The position numbers and the translations under genes were made by a program. This document shows positions 32,207 to 41,000 of a stretch of 49,362 bases of DNA, in pieces (within the stretch, counting starts at the first letter, position 1; every line of letters begins with the position of its first letter). Below the pieces are notes generated by a model. That model ran no database searches. It was not told the DNA's origin and worked only from the letters and a program-made list of their open reading frames with translations. Source of the stretch: DATBDE01 sp036270095 (GTDB taxonomy: Bacteria; Actinomycetota; Thermoleophilia; Solirubrobacterales; Solirubrobacteraceae); contig DATBDE010000051.1 of assembly GCA_036270095.1 (NCBI GenBank), positions 1-49,362 on the forward strand, read 5' to 3'.

Positions 32207-33204
32207 AGCTCCTGGTCTGCGGCGGCGCGGGCTTCATCGGCTCGCACTTCGCGCGGCTTCGCCTGCGCGACCACGGCGACGAGGTCGTCGTGCTCGACAA
32301 GCTCACGTACGCGGGGCGCGAGGACAACCTGCGCGACCTGACCGACGACGACGGCTTCACCTTCGTGCACGGCGCCATCGAGGACCCGATGGCCGTGGCC
32401 GGCGCCATCGCCGGCTGCGACGCGATCGTCAACTTCGCCGCCGAGACCCACGTCGACCGGTCGATCTCCGGCCCCGAGGTCTTCCTCACCACGCAGATGA
32501 ACGGCACCTGGACGCTGCTCGAGGCCGCCCGCGAGCACGAGCTGCGCTACGTCCAGGTCTCCACCGACGAGGTCTACGGCTCGATCGACGAGGGCTCGTT
32601 CACCGAGGCCTCGCCACTGGATCCCTCGTCGCCCTACTCGGCCACCAAGGCTGGCGCCGACCTGCTCGTCGCCTCCTACGGACACACCTACGACCTGCCG
32701 GCGGCGATCTGCCGCGGGTCCAACAACTACGGCCCGTTCCAGTACCCCGAGAAGCTCATCCCGCTGATGGTCCTCAACGCCCTCCACGGCGATCCGCTGC
32801 CGGTCTACGGCGACGGCAAGAACGTCCGCAACTGGCTCTACGTACAGGACTTCGGGCGCGCGATCGGGACGGTGCTCGAGCGCGGCGCCACCGGCGAGGC
32901 CTACAACGTCGGCGGCCCCGACGAGTGCCCGAACCTCGACGTCGTGCGCCGCATCCTCGCGCACACCGACCGCGACGAGAGCCTGATCGAGTTCGTCACC
33001 GACCGCCCCGGCCACGACCGTCGCTACTCGCTGTCCTCGGACAAGGTGCGCGCGCTGGGCTGGGAGCCCCAGATGCGCTTCGACGAGGGGCTCGAGCGCA
33101 CGGTGGCCTGGTACCGCGACAACGCCTGGTGGTGGGAGCCGATCCGCTCGGGCGAGTACCGCGCGTACTACGCGCGCCACTACGGGCACGCGCTGGGCAG
33201 CTAG
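32203..33204 (+). CDS. rmlB: dTDP-glucose 4,6-dehydratase
   Basis: An extended SDR of 333 residues that converts dTDP-glucose to dTDP-4-keto-6-deoxyglucose. CGGAGFIGSHF is the NAD site. NFAAETHVDRSI and VSTDEVYGSI (Thr-Asp-Glu dehydratase triad) follow, then YSATKAGAD with YxxxK and RGSNNYGPFQYPEKLIPLM, all diagnostic of RmlB. GTG 32203 overlaps the rmlD stop. Its own stop shares CTAG with the convergent ligase gene. Confidence 0.95.
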   Translation: MKLLVCGGAGFIGSHFARLRLRDHGDEVVVLDKLTYAGREDNLRDLTDDDGFTFVHGAIEDPMAVAGAIAGCDAIVNFAAETHVDRSISGPEVFLTTQMNGTWTLLEAAREHELRYVQVSTDEVYGSIDEGSFTEASPLDPSSPYSATKAGADLLVASYGHTYDLPAAICRGSNNYGPFQYPEKLIPLMVLNALHGDPLPVYGDGKNVRNWLYVQDFGRAIGTVLERGATGEAYNVGGPDECPNLDVVRRILAHTDRDESLIEFVTDRPGHDRRYSLSSDKVRALGWEPQMRFDEGLERTVAWYRDNAWWWEPIRSGEYRAYYARHYGHALGS

Positions 33205-34525
33205 CGCCGGGTCGCCTTGATCAGCTTCAGCTTGGCCGCCGGCCCGGGCTCGCGCTCGAGGGCGTCGACGACGCACACGTCGATCGGGGGCGGCACCGCG
33301 CCGCCGGCGACCAGGGCCTCGGACAGGTTGGCCTGCAGCGCGCCGGCGACGTCGCGGGGCGAGCTGCGGCCCACGACCAGCCGCGCCTCCATGCGCGTCC
33401 CGTCCCACACGATCTGGAACTGGCTCACGCCGGGGGTGCGCGCCACCGGCTCGCCCAGGCGGTAGGGCATCACCGCCACCTCGCCTCCGTCGCGAGCGCG
33501 CAACCGCAGCGGGTCGGCGGCCCGGCCCTCGATGCGCTCGAGGCAGAGGTAGGGGCGCCCGGCCGGGTTGGCGCCGTGGGCCACGGTGACGCGGTCAGAC
33601 AGCTCGTAGCGGATGAGGGGCTGCGCGCGATTGAGCAGCGTCGTGACCAGGACCTTCGCGCCGGGAACGCCCGGCGGGACGGGTCGGTCGTGCTCGTCGA
33701 CGACCTCGACCACCACGGCGTCGTCGATGACCTCGAGCGCGTCGGGGTGCTCGGGCGTGCTCGACGCGACGGTCGGCACCTCGGTGGTCCCGTAGATGTT
33801 GCCCGGCTGCAGGCCCCGGGCCGCCTGCAGGCGGCAGCGCAGGTCGACGGTGGTGGGCTCCGCGCCGAACATGGCCAGGCGCGGGGCGATCCGCAGCCGG
33901 CCGGCGAGCTGCTCCTCGGCCAGCAGGCCGGCGACGCTCGGGTACCCGAGCAGCGCCCCGGGCTGGTACGCGTTCAGCGCGTCGACGATCTCGGGCAGCG
34001 GGGTGAGCACGGACACGCGGGGCGCGCCGGCGCGGCCGGAACGGAAGGTCGCGAACAGCTGGGGGGTCAGGTGGGTCGCGCCCGGAGCGCCGATCGGCGC
34101 CAGACGCATTCCCGGGGTCAGCCCGATACGGGCAAAGATGCGCAGGTGCAGGGCAACCCACGTCGTCCATTCGTCGGGGGCCAACACGAACAGGCCGCGC
34201 AGCCCGAGCGAGCCGGAGGTCGAGAACACGCGGTAGCGCCCGCGGTGGGGCTCGGTGGCCTGCGGGCCGGTCGCGTGCGCCTCGACGTCGGCGAGGCGCA
34301 GCGCGGAGTCGGTCACGATGCGGTCCACGCGTCGACCAGGGTCCGCTTCGGCAGCGTCGGCAGCTCGTGCAGGGGGCGTCGCGCGGCGTCGGGACCGAGC
34401 GCCTCGCGGTAGTAGGGCGAGGCCGTGCAGGCGTGCTCGAGCGCGGCCCGCAGCGCGTCGCGCTGGTGCGCCTGCATACGCGCGGGCGACCAGCGGTCGC
34501 GCCGGATGAGCTGGTCCGCGGTCAC
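33201..34525 (-). pseudogene. phenylacetate-CoA ligase / coenzyme F390 synthetase-like gene with a frameshift
   Basis: Two frames form one AMP-binding ligase of about 440 residues. The first 70 residues (GTG 34525) read QLIRRDRWSPARMQAHQRDA, then ASPYYREALG, and LPTLPKRTLVDAW. Then the frame must change at about 34326, after which DRIVTDSALRLADVEAHATG, YRVFSTSGSLGLRGLF, NIYGTTEVPTVASS and LIRYELSDRV continue the PaaK/FadD-like adenylate-forming fold. A missing G in a GTGGACC run would explain the break. Such enzymes activate aryl or other acids with ATP. The start overlaps the stop of the next, also broken, gene (GTGA). Whether this is a true pseudogene or a base-call error cannot be told from the assembly alone. 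Confidence 0.78.
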
Positions 34526-34954
34526 TCCGCCACCCCCAGCGTCGCCGCGACGAACAGCTCCTCGTAGGTCTCGGCGTAGGACGTGTCCCGGTCGAGCAGC
34601 CGCTCGAGCGCGAGCCCGCGGCCCATGGCGCCGGTGCCGCGCACGAGCTCACGCGGCGGGATGCCACGTCTTGCCGTGCCGCCGCCCGAGCTCCGACACC
34701 AGCTCGGCGAGCGCGTCGAGTTGGTGCGCGTGCGGGTCGAGCACGGCCCGGCGCAGATCGTCGCGGGGCGAGACGTGGATCCAGAACTCGACCGGCAGCG
34801 GCGTCCACTGCGGCTCGCGGCGCCCGAACTGCGCGCCCGAGCGTGCGACGGCCCGGACGCCGGCCTCGAAGTCCCTGCCGTCCAGGGCGATGGCGACCAG
34901 GGCACGGATGCGGCGTTCGACGTTCGGTGTCGAAATGTCAAGTGCGCCGACCAT
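34522..34954 (-). pseudogene. unknown protein gene with a frameshift, upstream of the PaaK-like gene
   Basis: The ATG 34954 frame encodes MVGALDISTPNVERRIRALV, then EFWIHVSPRDDLRRAVLDPH, to about residue 98, ending at GKTWH. A frame change near 34650-34665 leads into PRELVRGTGAMGRGLALERL and EELFVAATLGVAE, which ends in a GTGA overlap with the ligase gene. The pieces together would make about 143 residues. I do not recognise the family; no membrane segment is seen. The start lies 13 bases from a divergent TetR gene that may regulate this pair. Confidence 0.55.
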
Positions 34955-34955
34955 C

Positions 34956-34961
34956 TAGCCT
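34956..34961 (+). promoter_or_regulatory. -10 box (TAGCCT) of the TetR gene at 34968
   Basis: TAGCCT lies 6 bases before ATG 34968, a leaderless arrangement. The same 13-bp gap separates the TetR gene from the divergent unknown gene. Confidence 0.6.
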
Positions 34962-34967
34962 TCGCCC

Positions 34968-35591
34968 ATGGCGGCGGAACGGGGAACGGTCCCGCGGGGA
35001 CGCCACGCGCCCCCGCTGGAGGTCCGCTTGGAGGTCCAGCGCGAGCGCCTCTTCGAGGCCGCGGCCGCCGTCTTTGCGCGCAGCGGCTACGCCGAGGCCA
35101 GCGCGGAGTCGATCTCGCGCGAGGCCGGCATGTCGAAGGCGACGTTCTACGAGCACTTCGCCAACAAGGAGGAGTGCATCCTCGTCCTGTTCGACGAGGG
35201 TGCGCGCACCGTGCTCGAGGCCATGGCCGAGGCGACCGGGACCGCCGGCGACGAGCCCACCGCGCGCATGCGCGCGGGGATCAACGCCTTCCTTCAGCAG
35301 GTCGCGACCCACCGCAACGAGTCCCAGACCCTGCTGGTCGAGATCATCGGCGCCGGGCCGCGCGCCACCGAGCGCCGCGACGCGATCCTCGAGACCTTCG
35401 CCAACGCGGTCTACGAGGAGGCCGCGCGCGACACCCACGGCTTCGCGTCGCGTGCCGACGCCTTCGCGGTCATCGCCGCCGGGGCCGAGCTCGCCGCCCG
35501 CCACGTGCGCCTGGGCCGCCCCGCCGACGTCCGCGAGCTCGAGCCCGTGCTCGAGCGGCTGCTCCTGGGCGCGCTGAGCCAGGCGCAGTGA
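34968..35591 (+). CDS. TetR family transcriptional regulator
   Basis: A regulator of 207 residues. RERLFEAAAAVFARSGYAEA, then SAESISREAGMSKATFYEHF, then ANKEECILVLFDEGART is a typical TetR DNA-binding domain. The remaining helices hold the ligand domain. It starts 13 bases from the divergent frameshifted gene and is coupled at its end to the uracil-DNA glycosylase gene (GTGA). The divergent ligase pair is its likely target. Confidence 0.92.
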   Translation: MAAERGTVPRGRHAPPLEVRLEVQRERLFEAAAAVFARSGYAEASAESISREAGMSKATFYEHFANKEECILVLFDEGARTVLEAMAEATGTAGDEPTARMRAGINAFLQQVATHRNESQTLLVEIIGAGPRATERRDAILETFANAVYEEAARDTHGFASRADAFAVIAAGAELAARHVRLGRPADVRELEPVLERLLLGALSQAQ

Positions 35592-36265
35592 ACCTGGACG
35601 CGCTCGAGCGCGAGATCACCCACTGCCGTCGCTGCCCGCGGCTCGTGGCGTGGCGCGAGCAGGTGGCGCGGGAGAAGCGTGCGTCGTTTGCCGACCAGGA
35701 GTACTGGGGCCGCCCCGTGCCCGGCTTCGGCGATCCCGCAGCGCGGGTCTGCCTGCTCGGCCTGGCGCCCGCCGCCCACGGCGCGAACCGCACCGGCCGC
35801 ATGTTCACCGGCGACCGCTCGGGCGACTGGCTCTTCGCCGCCCTGCACGCGTGCGGGCTCGCCAACCAGCCGACGTCGGTCTCCGCCGACGACGGCCTGC
35901 AGCTCATCGACTGCTTCCTGGCCGCCGCGGTGCGCTGCGCGCCGCCCTCCAACCGCCCCACGCCCGCCGAGCGCGACAACTGCCTGCCCTGGGCCAAGGG
36001 CGAGCTCGAGCTGCTCCCGCGCGTGCGCGTCGTCGTGTGCCTGGGGGGCTTTGCCTGGGACGCCGCCCTGCGCCTACGCGCCGATCTGGGCGAGCCGGTG
36101 CCCCGGCCCAAGCCGCGCTTCGGCCACGGCGCCGAGCTGCCGGGCGAGCGCCTGACCCTGCTCGGCTGCTTCCACCCCTCGCAGCAGAACACGTTCACCG
36201 GGCGCCTGACCGTGGGCATGATGGAGGAGGTGTTCGCGCACGCGAAGGAGCTGGCGGAGCGGTGA
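35588..36265 (+). CDS. uracil-DNA glycosylase, family 5 (UdgB-like), Fe-S type
   Basis: An enzyme of 225 residues that excises uracil and related lesions. The iron-sulfur ligands begin with CRRC (Cys13, Cys16); further cysteines occur in AAAVRCAPPSNRP and VVVCLGGFAWD. Motif 1, GLAPAAHGANRTGRMFTGD, has the Ala/Asn pattern of family 5 rather than the GEAPG of family 4. CFHPSQQNTFTG is the C-terminal His motif. GTG 35588 overlaps the TetR stop and its own stop overlaps the SDR start, so the three are in one operon. Confidence 0.92.
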   Translation: MNLDALEREITHCRRCPRLVAWREQVAREKRASFADQEYWGRPVPGFGDPAARVCLLGLAPAAHGANRTGRMFTGDRSGDWLFAALHACGLANQPTSVSADDGLQLIDCFLAAAVRCAPPSNRPTPAERDNCLPWAKGELELLPRVRVVVCLGGFAWDAALRLRADLGEPVPRPKPRFGHGAELPGERLTLLGCFHPSQQNTFTGRLTVGMMEEVFAHAKELAER

Positions 36266-37056
36266 GCCGGACCGTCCTGGTCACCGGCGCCACCGACGGC
36301 CTGGGCCGCGCCGTCGCCGCCGACCTCGCCCGCGCCGGCCACACCGTGCTCGTGCACGGCCGCGACCCGCAGCGGCTGCACGCGACGGTGGACGACACCG
36401 GCGCCGCCCGCGCCTACCGGGCCGACTTCGCGTCGCTGCAGGAGGTGCGCGACCTGGCCGACACGCTGCTGCGCGGCGAGGAGCGGCTCGACGTGCTCTT
36501 CAACAACGCCGGCATCGGATCGACCCTGCCCGGCGACGGGCAGCGACTGGAGAGCCACGACGGCCACGAGCTGCGCTTCGCGGTCAACTACCTGGCCCCG
36601 TTCGCGCTCACCGAGCGCCTGCTGCCGCTGCTCGAGCGGTCGGGGCCGGCGCGCATCGTCAACGTCTCCTCGCTCGGGCAGGCGCCGATCGACTTCGACG
36701 ACGTGATGCTCGAGCGCCGCTACGACGGCACGCGCGCCTACGCGCAGAGCAAGCTCGCCCAGGTCATGCACACCTTCGACCTCGCCGAGCGGCTCGACCC
36801 CGCGCAGGTCACGGCCAACGCATTGCATCCGGCCACCTACATGCCGACGAAGATCGTCATCCACGCGCGCGGCAGCGGGGTGAGCAGCCTCGAGGAGGGG
36901 AGCGAGGCCACCGAGCGCCTGGCCGTCGCCGCCGACATGGATGGCGTCAGCGGACGCTTCTACGACGGCGTGCGCGAGTCGGCCGCCAACCCGCAGGCCT
37001 ACGACGCCGAGGCCAGGCGGCGCTTGCGCGATCTGTCCCTGCGGTTGACCATGTAG
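36262..37056 (+). CDS. short-chain dehydrogenase/reductase
   Basis: A classical SDR of 264 residues, similar in plan to retinol-dehydrogenase-like bacterial proteins. The cofactor site is VLVTGATDGLGRAV. FNNAGIGS, IVNVSSLGQ (catalytic Ser) and YAQSKLAQV (YxxxK) follow. LHPATYMPTKIV is the substrate loop. It is coupled to the UDG gene by GTGA and is followed 2 bases later by the hydrolase gene. The substrate is unknown. Confidence 0.9.
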   Translation: MSRTVLVTGATDGLGRAVAADLARAGHTVLVHGRDPQRLHATVDDTGAARAYRADFASLQEVRDLADTLLRGEERLDVLFNNAGIGSTLPGDGQRLESHDGHELRFAVNYLAPFALTERLLPLLERSGPARIVNVSSLGQAPIDFDDVMLERRYDGTRAYAQSKLAQVMHTFDLAERLDPAQVTANALHPATYMPTKIVIHARGSGVSSLEEGSEATERLAVAADMDGVSGRFYDGVRESAANPQAYDAEARRRLRDLSLRLTM

Positions 37057-37058
37057 GC

Positions 37059-37970
37059 GTGCGTCGCCGGATCGTCGTCGCGGTCGCGCTGGTGCTGCTC
37101 GCCGCGCCCGCGCTCGCCTCCGCTCAGGCGCCCCTTGCAGCCACGCCGATCCAGCACGTCGTCGTCAACGGCGCCAACCTCGGCTACCGCACCGTCGGCA
37201 CCGGGCCGCCGCTGGTCCTGATCGCGGGCTTCGGCGGCACGATGGCCGAGTGGGACCCGGCGCTGGTCGCGGGCCTGGCCACCCAGCACACCGTGGTCGT
37301 GTTCGACAACCGCGGTATCGCCACCTCGCAGCCCGCGCCGGTGCGCGGGCTGACCATCGCGAAGATGGCCGACGACACCGCCGGCCTCATCGACGCCCTC
37401 GGCCTGGGCAAGGCCGACGTGCTGGGCTGGTCGATGGGCGGCAACATCGCCGAAGCGCTGGTGCAGCGCCACGCGGACAAGGTGAACCGGCTCATCCTCG
37501 CCGCCACCGACCCGGGCGGTCCGCAGGCGGTGCAGCCGACCGACCCGCTGGCGGTCAAGCTCCTGGCCGACACCAACCCGCCGGTCTCGCTGCTGCTCAA
37601 GGCGATCTTCCCGCCCACGCCGGCCGGACGCGCCGCGAGCAAGGCCTACGTGGGCCGGCTGGGGCTGTGGCTCGACACCGGCCCGGATGCCTTCACCACG
37701 CCGAGCGCCACGGTGGCGGCCCAGGTCCGCGCCGAGGGCCCGCTGTGGTTCTGCAAGGGCTGCGGCGCCTACCCCAGGCTGCCGCGCGTGCGCGCCCCGA
37801 CCCTGGTCACCGACGGCACCCTCGACATCCTCGAGCCGCCTGAGAACTCGCGCATCATCGCCCGCCGCATCCCAGGGGCGAAGCTCACGCTCTACCGCGG
37901 CGGCGGCCACGCCCACCTGTTCCAGTTCAACGGGCGCTACGCGGGCGAGGTCAACGGCTTCCTCGGCTAG
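37059..37970 (+). CDS. secreted alpha/beta hydrolase
   Basis: A protein of 303 residues with a signal peptide (VVAVALVLLAAPALASAQ) and an alpha/beta hydrolase domain. LIAGFGGTMAEWDP is the oxyanion region, LGWSMGGNIA carries the nucleophile Ser125, LVTDGTLDILEPP has the Asp, and YRGGGHAHLFQ has the His. It is probably an exported esterase-like enzyme. GTG 37059 follows the SDR stop by two bases, so it is the last gene of the TetR-UDG-SDR-hydrolase run. Confidence 0.85.
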   Translation: MRRRIVVAVALVLLAAPALASAQAPLAATPIQHVVVNGANLGYRTVGTGPPLVLIAGFGGTMAEWDPALVAGLATQHTVVVFDNRGIATSQPAPVRGLTIAKMADDTAGLIDALGLGKADVLGWSMGGNIAEALVQRHADKVNRLILAATDPGGPQAVQPTDPLAVKLLADTNPPVSLLLKAIFPPTPAGRAASKAYVGRLGLWLDTGPDAFTTPSATVAAQVRAEGPLWFCKGCGAYPRLPRVRAPTLVTDGTLDILEPPENSRIIARRIPGAKLTLYRGGGHAHLFQFNGRYAGEVNGFLG

Positions 37971-38044
37971 CTGTAAGTTCCGAGCGCGTCCCAGTCGCGT
38001 CGCGCGGTGGCCGAAACGCACAAGCCGACCGTTGTCGGCCACCG

Positions 38045-38050
38045 TACTCT
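38045..38050 (+). promoter_or_regulatory. -10 box (TACTCT) that decides the lhr start
   Basis: TACTCT ends 7 bases before ATG 38058. It favours that start over the in-frame GTG at 38007. Confidence 0.55.
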
Positions 38051-38057
38051 GGAGGTG

Positions 38058-41000
38058 ATGGCCCTCGAGCAGTTCTCGCCCTCCGTCCGCGCTTGGTTCC
38101 AGGCCGCCTTCGCAGCGCCGACCCCTGCCCAGGAGCAGGCGTGGCCGGCGATCGCGTCGGGCGAGCACGTGCTCATCTCCGCGCCCACCGGGTCGGGCAA
38201 GACCCTGGCGGCGTTCCTGTGGGGCCTGGACCGCCTGGCCTCCGACCCGCTGCCCGAGGGCGACAAGCGCACGCGGCTGGTCTACGTCTCGCCGCTCAAG
38301 GCCCTGTCCTACGACGTCGAGCGCAACCTGCGCGCCCCGCTGCGCGGCATCGACGCGTCGATCGATGTCGCGATCCGCACGGGCGACACGCCCCAGCGCG
38401 ACCGCCAGGCCATGCGCCGCCACCCGCCCGACGTGCTCATCACCACGCCGGAGTCGCTGTATCTCATGCTCACGTCGCAGGCCCGCGAGATCCTCACCGG
38501 CGCCGAGTGGGTGATCGTGGACGAGATCCACGCCGTGGCCGCGACCAAGCGCGGCGCGCACCTGGCGCTCACGCTGGAGCGGCTCGAGGCGCTGGCCGAG
38601 CGCCCGGTCCAGCGCATCGGCCTGTCCGCGACGCAGAAGCCGCTGGAGGAGGTCGGGCGCTTCCTCGTCGGGCCGCGGCGCCAGTGCAGGGTCGTCGACG
38701 CCGGCATCCGCAAGCCGCTGGACCTCAAGATCCACGTCCCCGTCGAGTCGATGGTCGAGCCCGAGCAGGGCACGGACGCGCCCGAGGTCGACCCGCTCCA
38801 GGGCGGCGAGGCCACCCGCCGGTCGATCTGGCCGGCGATCTACCCCGAGCTGCTCAAGCTCGTGCGGGCACACCACTCGACACTGATCTTCGTCAACGCC
38901 CGCCGCGGGGCCGAGCGCCTGGCCCTGCGCCTCAACGAGCTCGCCGAGGAGGACATCGCGCGCGCCCACCACGGGTCGCTGGCCCGCGAGGAGCGCACGC
39001 TGGTCGAGGAGGAGCTGAAGTCCGGCCGCCTGCCGTGCCTGGTGGCGACCAGCTCGCTCGAGCTCGGTATCGACATGGGCGCGGTTGACCTCGTCCTCCA
39101 GGTCGAGTCGCCCAAGTCCGTCGCCCGCGGCCTGCAGCGCATCGGCCGCGCCGGGCACGGCGTGGGCGAGACCTCGAAGGGCCGCATCTTCCCCAAGTTC
39201 CGCGCCGATCTGCTCGAGGCCACGGTGGTCGCCCGGCGCATGCGCGAGGGCGCGATCGAGTCCACCGTCGTGCCGCGCAACCCGCTCGACGTGCTCGCCC
39301 AGCAGATCGTGGCCATGGCCGCCGTGGAGGACTTGGCGGTCGACGATCTCTACGCGCTCGTCACCCGCACGCACTCGTTCGCCGACCTGCCTCGCACCCT
39401 GCTCGAGAACGTGCTCGACATGCTCGACGGCCGCTACCCGTCGAGCGAGTTCGCCGAGCTGCGCCCCAGAATCGTGTGGGACCGCCTGAACGGCACGATC
39501 CGGGCTCGTCAGGGCGCCCGCGCGCTCGCCGTGACCAACGCCGGCACGATTCCCGACCGCGGGTTGTTCCTGGTCACCCTGCCCGACGGCCGCCGCGTGG
39601 GCGAGCTCGACGAGGAGATGGTCTACGAAGCGCGGCCGGGCCAGACCTTCCTGCTCGGCGCGTCGACCTGGCGCATCGAGGAGATCGGCCGCGACCGCGT
39701 CGTGGTCACGCCCGCGCCGGGCGTGCCGGGCGCCGTGCCGTTCTGGCGCGGCGACGGCGTCGGGCGTCCGCGCGAGCTCGGCGAGGCCATCGGCGCCTTC
39801 TCCCGCTGGGCCATCGACCAGCCCGCCGAGGTGCTCGAGCGCGACTACGACCTCGACGAGCTCGCGGCCAAGAACCTGCTCGAGCTCCTGCGCGAGCAGC
39901 AGGCGGCCACGCGCGTGGTGCCCAGCGACCGCACGGTGGTGATCGAGCGGTTCCGCGACGAGATCGGCGACTGGCGCGTATGCGTGCTCAGCCCGTTCGG
40001 CGGCCGCGTGCACGCCGCCTGGGGCCTGGCCCTCACCGCCCGCATCCGCGACGAGCTCGGCCTCGAGTCCGACGCCATCTGGTCCGACGACGGGATCATC
40101 GTCCACCTGCCCGACGCCGACGAGCCGCCCGGGGCCGAGCTCATGCTCATCGACCCCGACGAGCTCGAGGACCTCGTCGTGCGCGAGCTGTCCAGCAGCG
40201 CCCTGTTCGGCGCCCGCTTCCGCGAGAACGCCGCCCGCGCCCTGCTCATCCCCCGCGCCTACCCCGGCAAGCGCACGCCGCTGTGGCAGCAACGCCTGAA
40301 GTCCCAGACCCTGCTCGAGGTGGCCAAGCGCTACGGGGACTTCCCGGTGATCCTCGAGACCTATCGCGAGTGCCTGCGTGACGTATTGGATCTCTCTGGC
40401 CTCGAGGAGGTGCTGGGCAGGCTGCACCGCCGCGAGCTCAGCGTGGTCGAGGTCGAGACCGCCACGGCCTCGCCGTTCGCGTCCTCGCTGCTCTTCGACT
40501 ACGTCGCCACCTACATGTACGAGGGCGACACGCCCAACGCCGAGCGGCGGGCGGCGGCGCTCTCGCTCGACCGCGAGCTCCTGCGCGAGCTGCTGGGCCA
40601 GGACGAGCTGCGCGAGCTCATCGACGCCGAGGCGCTGGCCGCGGTCGAGGACGACCTCCAGCACCGCTCCGAGCGCACCCGCGCCGCCACCCGCGACGCC
40701 CTGCATGACGTGCTGCGCCGGCTCGGCGACCTCGACCGCGACGAGATCGTCGCCCGCGTGCTCGCCGGTGTCGACGCCGCCGGCATGCTCGACGCGCTCG
40801 AGCGCGAGCGCCGCGCCATCCGGCTGCGCCTGGCCGGCGAGGAGCGCTGGGTGGCGGCCGAGGACGCAGGGCTGTACCGCGACGCGCTCGGCGCCATGCC
40901 GCCCGGCGGCCTGCCCGAGGCTTTCCTCGAGGACGTGCCCGACGCGTTGCGCAAGCTCGCGTCGCGCTACGCGCGCACCCACGGCCCCTTCACGACGGGC

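Noticed and set aside
38007..38057. GTG start 17 codons upstream for lhr
   Set aside because: The TACTCT box lies inside this stretch, 7 bases before ATG 38058, so the transcript would begin after the GTG.
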